Part shown: positions 59,455 to 64,000 of the stretch, piece by piece
Layout: the number at the start of each line of letters is the position of its first letter
How positions within the stretch are numbered: position 1 is the first letter of the stretch
Assembly: GCA_012274445.1 (NCBI GenBank)
Contig: JAAROD010000069.1
Span: forward strand, 496,001-560,000
Direction of reading: 5' to 3'
From: Sclerotiophoma versabilis
Lineage: Eukaryota > Ascomycota > Dothideomycetes > Pleosporales > Didymellaceae
DNA: 64,000 bases
Position numbers and translations under genes: made by a program
Notes under the pieces: model-generated
Database searches by the model: none
What the model saw: the letters and a program-made list of their open reading frames with translations, nothing else
Told to the model about the DNA's origin: nothing

Positions 59455-62400
59455 TTAAGCGGTGTCTTTCTCCCCCGACCGGTTTCCGGGATGCGCACCT
59501 TGCCGTGCTGCCTCGCCAACACCGTCTGATGCTTTTTCTGCAGTACCCTTCGCCTTTGCTCCCTTCTTGGTCTTGTGGAACTTCGCAGTGAGGTTGCTGA
59601 GATTGACAACTCGGAACAACCAATAGCTGAGTAGAGCAAGGAAAACGTTGAAGGAGATAAATGCAAAAAGAATGCCGAAGTTCCTCCAGCGCTCGCTGTA
59701 GTAGATACTGCTGCCAGCCAGAAACTGGTCGGCGCTCGAAATTGCGCAGTACTGACACGAAGCAGTAGCGGTTGGGTTCTGGATAGTACCCATCGCGGCC
59801 TGAGCGTAAGGGCCAAGATACTGGCCGCAGGTTTGGCCTGCCGGTGGGTCGAAGATGGAAACTTCTGTGGAGCTGCAAACGACCTCGCGACCTGCCAACA
59901 TGGTGGAGACAATACCACCAATCCAGTATGTGAATGGAGAAACCCGGTACATGAACAGCCAGAAGCCTGGAAGGTTACCGGGCGTCTGCAGGACACCGTT
60001 GAAGAGAATGGACATTAAGGTCAGGAGCGAGACCAGACCAGAGGCTGTTTCGGCATTGGGCAGAGCAGCGATAGTCATGGCTGCGAAAGATGACGTGTAG
60101 ACGAGAAGCTGAATGGAGAACATAAGAACCAGTCCCTGGCGTGCAGAAGCCTGTCCAGCTCCGACTACCGGGTAGTAAAATGACGCGAACATGAGGACAC
60201 CAGCGACTATTCCGTATGGCAGCTCGACCACAATGTTGGCAATCATGAAGGCAATCCAAGAGTACGCCTTACTAGGACGTTCACGGCTCTCGTATAGGTT
60301 GCGCTGAGTGATGAAGAGTGGCTGGATCTGCTGCACAAGCGAGGAAAAGATAGTAGTCAGCATGAACACACTGAAGATGATGTTCTGCATGCCAGCTTGA
60401 GTGCTGTCGGCACCATAGAAAGAGAAACCGATGAACAGACCAGCAACGACGCAAAGAAGGATCTTGGCAAGAACGTATTCGGGCATCCTCCAGTACTGCT
60501 GAAACACACGGTATGTGCACTCCCAGATTTGGGTCCAGAGTGGCATGGCAAATTCGGTGCCACCTGTCTCCTCGGCAATGTTAAGATCGGAATGCTGGGT
60601 TTCTTCGTGGATCTGATCGATTTCGCGCTGCACTTGCTTGGCTGCTTCGCTCTTGTTCCAGACGTTGAACCAGTCTTCACCTTGGTCGTTTTTGCCAGCG
60701 TTGACAATCTCGAGCATATACTCAGCAGGGTTCTCGTCCTCTCCGCAGTTGCGAGCGCCATTGTTCTCGAAGTAGTGGAGCAGCTTCTGCGAATTCTCTC
60801 CAATTTCGCCGAAGTAGACGGTCTTTCCTCCTTTGGCCAGGAACAGAAGGCGGTCAAACTCTTGGAAAAGGATGGCGCTCGGCTGATGGATGGTACACAA
60901 GATAGCCTGGCCAGCAGATGCAAGCTTGCGGAGGAAGGAAATGATGGACCAAGAGCTCTGGCTGTCAAGACCAGAGGTAGGCTCATCAAGGAAGAGCAAA
61001 AGCTTAGGCTTGGCTGCCAACTCAACACCGATTGTAAGAAGCTTGCGCTGCTCGACGTTAAGACCTTCACCAGGCACACCGACAACAGCGTTTGCGAAGT
61101 CCTCCATGTTCAACATCTTAATGACCTCCTCGACATAGTCATACTTCTCCTGCTTTGATACCGACTTAGGCTGGCGCAGGATGGCTGAGAAACGGAGCGC
61201 CTCGCGAACAGTGCTAGTCTCGAGATGAAGATCTTGCTGTTGGACGTAGCCTGTAGAACGCTGGAAACTGGGATCCAATGGCTTTCCATTTACAAGCATG
61301 TCACCAGTGATAACGCCCATTGTGGTACGTTGAGCGAGAGAATCGAGGAGAGTAGTCTTTCCAGCACCACTGACACCCATGAGGGCCGTCAATGTGCCAG
61401 GCTTGACGTACCCAGACACATGGTCTAGTAGTCGTCGAGGCTCACCCTTGATCTCAATGTCGTAGACCACATCTCTCCATGTGAACACACCCTTGGACTC
61501 TTCGACAGCACTGACGTCGGTCTCTCCGCCTTCGGCACCGGCGGCGGGCTTGGCTGACTCCTCATCAGAAGATTGCTTGCCGCCCTTCTCTAGCATGTAA
61601 GAGGGAACATGGCCACGCTGGAAGACAAGCTGCTCGGCAGTGTTGGTGGTAGAAGAGTTGACCTCGACAGCGATGAAGTAGATGACCATGAAGAAGATCA
61701 AGAAGCCGATGAGGATGCCGAAGTTGCGCCAGACGTGAGACCATGAGTACTCGTAGGCTACTGCGATAAAATCATCACCAGAGACGAACGTCTGTCCAGC
61801 AACTGAGCCTTGCGAGTTGCAGATGAACGAGTTACCAGTTTGTGCATAACCTGGTCCCATAGGAATAAACTGGTCGCAAGGGAATTGAACTCCATGGAAC
61901 TCGTTTGCCACCAGAATCTCGAAAGCGTAGAAAACTGGGTTGATCCATCGAATCCACGAAAACCAAGGATGCATGGATGGTATGCGAATGACGAAGCCAG
62001 TGTAGATGACTAGGAATAACACCAAAACTCCTGCAAGGGCCATAGCTTGCGATGCCGTTTTCGTCAATGCAGCCGTCGATCGGAAGATGGCGGCCATGAC
62101 AAAGGTGGCAATGTAGGTGACCAGGAAGTACAGGAAGAATTGACCAGGTGTGTATCGGAGCTGAGCAAGGAAATACAGAACAATATTGAAGACCGTTGCT
62201 TGAAGGAACTTGACCGGTATGTCTGCTACAATACCTGCTATAGCCTCCGTTGCTGGATGGTAGAAAGCATACGAGTTGTGTTTCTCGACAATAGGTCTTT
62301 GGGAGTACAATCCGCTGATTTCACCGATTGAAGTCAATGCGTTGAAGAGGACAGCCAGGAACAAAACAGCACCTCTACCCTGGAAAGAGCTGGTGCCTTG

Positions 62401-64000
62401 CGAGTGACCAAAATAGATGGAACCGACGATGAGAGCCATGATCAGGTTGAGCATGGCTTGAGTAGCAGTGGAAGCGAAGTCGCCCCAAATGCGCTGATAC
62501 GCTCTGACAGTATTGAGCTTGACCTGCATTGGGATGCTGATGAGGTACGGAGACTTGGGACGGGCGTGCTTGGCTTGAATGTAATTCTTCTTCTGGCGGA
62601 ACTCGTGGAGTGTCGAGTGCTGACCAACGGGGTTCTCTTGCTCAAAGTCCTGAATTTCTTTGAGCAGGCTTTGATATTCCGGGGACTCGCGCCAGTATCT
62701 CTCAAAGTCCTCTGGCGTGCGAGGGACCTTGTTTTCGAAACCCTTCGCAGGCTTTCGCTCGTCGGGGTTTGTGACAGCTGTCAAAAAGTCGCCTGTTGTT
62801 TGTCGTGGAGGACAATACCAACCCTGACGCTCGAAGAAGCTTCGTGCTTTGCTGGCAGGACCGAAGTAGATCTGGCGGCCCTCGTACAGAACTGCTGCCT
62901 TGTCGAAGCAATCGTAAACACTCTGGGAAGCCTGGTAAATTGCGACGGCAGCAGCGCCGCCAGTCATGTCTGATCCGATTCGTAATGACCGAACGAACTT
63001 GAGAGCGGTAGCCGAGTCCAAACCACGGGTTGAGTTGTCCCAGGAAGCAAAGGGAGCTCCCGCGAGGAGCATCTCGGCAACAGAAACACGCTTCCTTTCT
63101 CCACCACTGACTCCGCGGACGAAATCGTTGCCCACTTTAGTGTTGTAAGTGTGGCTCAGTCCAAGGACGGCCATAACAACTTGCGCGCTGTATTTGGCGA
63201 ATTCTTTGCGGGAAGTCCCATGGGGACGGTGCGATGGAGTACGAACGGCGGCTGCGAACTCAAGAGTTTGACCGACTGTCAAGTGTGGGAAATGCTTATC
63301 AACCTAAACATAGTGTCAGCCATTATAGCTCTAAAGAGATCTCAGAGCAGATATACCTCTTGGTTGTAAACCGTCTCTCCCTTGAACTCTTTGATGACTT
63401 TGTGTTGCTCAATGCCGTTGTAGTGAATTACAGATTCATCAGTATCGAGTCCGTGGAGTTCTCCAGTCAATGCTTTGAGAAGAGTCGAGCATCCGGATCC
63501 AGGTCGACCGAGAACCACACAAAGCTCGCCGGCCTTGATGATACCATCAAAACTGTGCAAGATCTGCTTGCGCTCCTTCTTTCCAAAGCTAAGAAACTCC
63601 TGTGGGCGGATCGGTGCCATCAGCATATCTGTGACAGTTTTCTGCAACTGCAGTGCCGCACCTGATCCGTAAACATTAAGATCTTTGTACACAACAGAAA
63701 GCTGCTTCATCTCAATACCCTCTTCTTCGAGATAATGTCTGAAAGACCGCAAGAATTTGGTGAGATCGAAGGAATCGCTGCTGGGATCCATAGATGGATC
63801 ATTCGGCTCTGCAATGCTGTGATGCGTTCCTTGTCGGGACATGCTCATGCTGGTGAGAGCTCTTTGGAGGTTTCTTCTTTCTTCATCGTTGATTTCAGGC
63901 CGTGTGACTGTGCGCTCCACTGGTGAACCTTCGCTATCGTCGGTCTCTGAAATCTTGGTTCCCTTTCTGCTGCGAGGCTGGCCATTGGAGCCATATCGTG
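59455..64000 (-). CDS. PDR-type ABC transporter (ABC-G full size), 5' end cut by window
   Basis: Pleiotropic-drug-resistance pump of the plasma membrane. Exon 2 (63303-59455) and the visible part of exon 1 (from 63357 to the window edge) keep phase across a 53-bp intron; about 1,496 residues are visible and the start lies outside. Order is NBD-TMD-NBD-TMD. NBD1 has the degenerate Walker A '[11 protein letters not shown]' (Cys for Lys, usual in fungal PDR), signature '[10 protein letters not shown]' and '[13 protein letters not shown]'. NBD2 has a canonical Walker A '[12 protein letters not shown]', an altered signature '[15 protein letters not shown]' and Walker B '[13 protein letters not shown]'. 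The second TMD ends with '[20 protein letters not shown]', followed by a charged tail. Substrates (fungicides, sterols, toxins) cannot be predicted. Confidence 0.95.

Overview
The window is genomic DNA from a filamentous ascomycete. Most genes carry short introns (about 45-130 bp) with GT..AG borders and CTAAC/CTGAC-type branch points. The proteins are typically fungal: an AIM41 homologue, ARV1, a PDR-type ABC transporter, fungal bZIP and C2H2 regulators, secreted GH1 and GH3 enzymes, and a patatin-NACHT-ankyrin receptor. The overall style suggests Dothideomycetes (possibly Pleosporales), but that placement is inference. I see no CRISPR array, rRNA, recognisable tRNA or intact transposon.

Layout. 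1-18 kb: NUP170-type nucleoporin (-), AIM41/YqeY protein (+), a DUF8035-like disordered protein (+), ARV1 (+), the small four-piece-conserved V-ATPase subunit e gene VMA9 (-, three tiny exons), a polyproline protein (+), a bZIP regulator (-) and an ArsH-like flavoprotein (-). 18-30 kb: a decayed GH43 glycosidase C-terminus, an intact secreted GH1 glycosidase (+), a bestrophin-like anion channel (-), an unknown 'LPRELRDMIY' protein (-) and cystathionine beta-lyase (-). 30-40 kb: a WD40/DUF2415 protein (-) sharing a GC-rich divergent promoter with mitochondrial Hsp70 SSC1 (+), an iron-containing alcohol dehydrogenase (+) and dihydroorotate dehydrogenase (-). 40-51 kb: a large patatin-NACHT-ankyrin NLR-like gene (+), a TMEM53/DUF829 protein (-) and an eight-exon DHA2-type MFS transporter (+). 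52-64 kb: a C2H2 zinc-finger protein (+), a GH3 beta-glucosidase (-) and a PDR-type ABC transporter (-) that runs off the right edge.

Most of the genes are housekeeping and unrelated in function: nuclear pore, mitochondrial protein import, pyrimidine and sulfur amino-acid metabolism, V-ATPase assembly, sterol homeostasis. The accessory element of greatest interest is the NLR-like gene at 39.9-45.0 kb, which keeps an intact patatin catalytic dyad and an intact NACHT P-loop. Exon joins below were worked out by hand from splice motifs and reading-frame phase; all chosen joins keep phase. I found no gene cluster that is clearly a new system.
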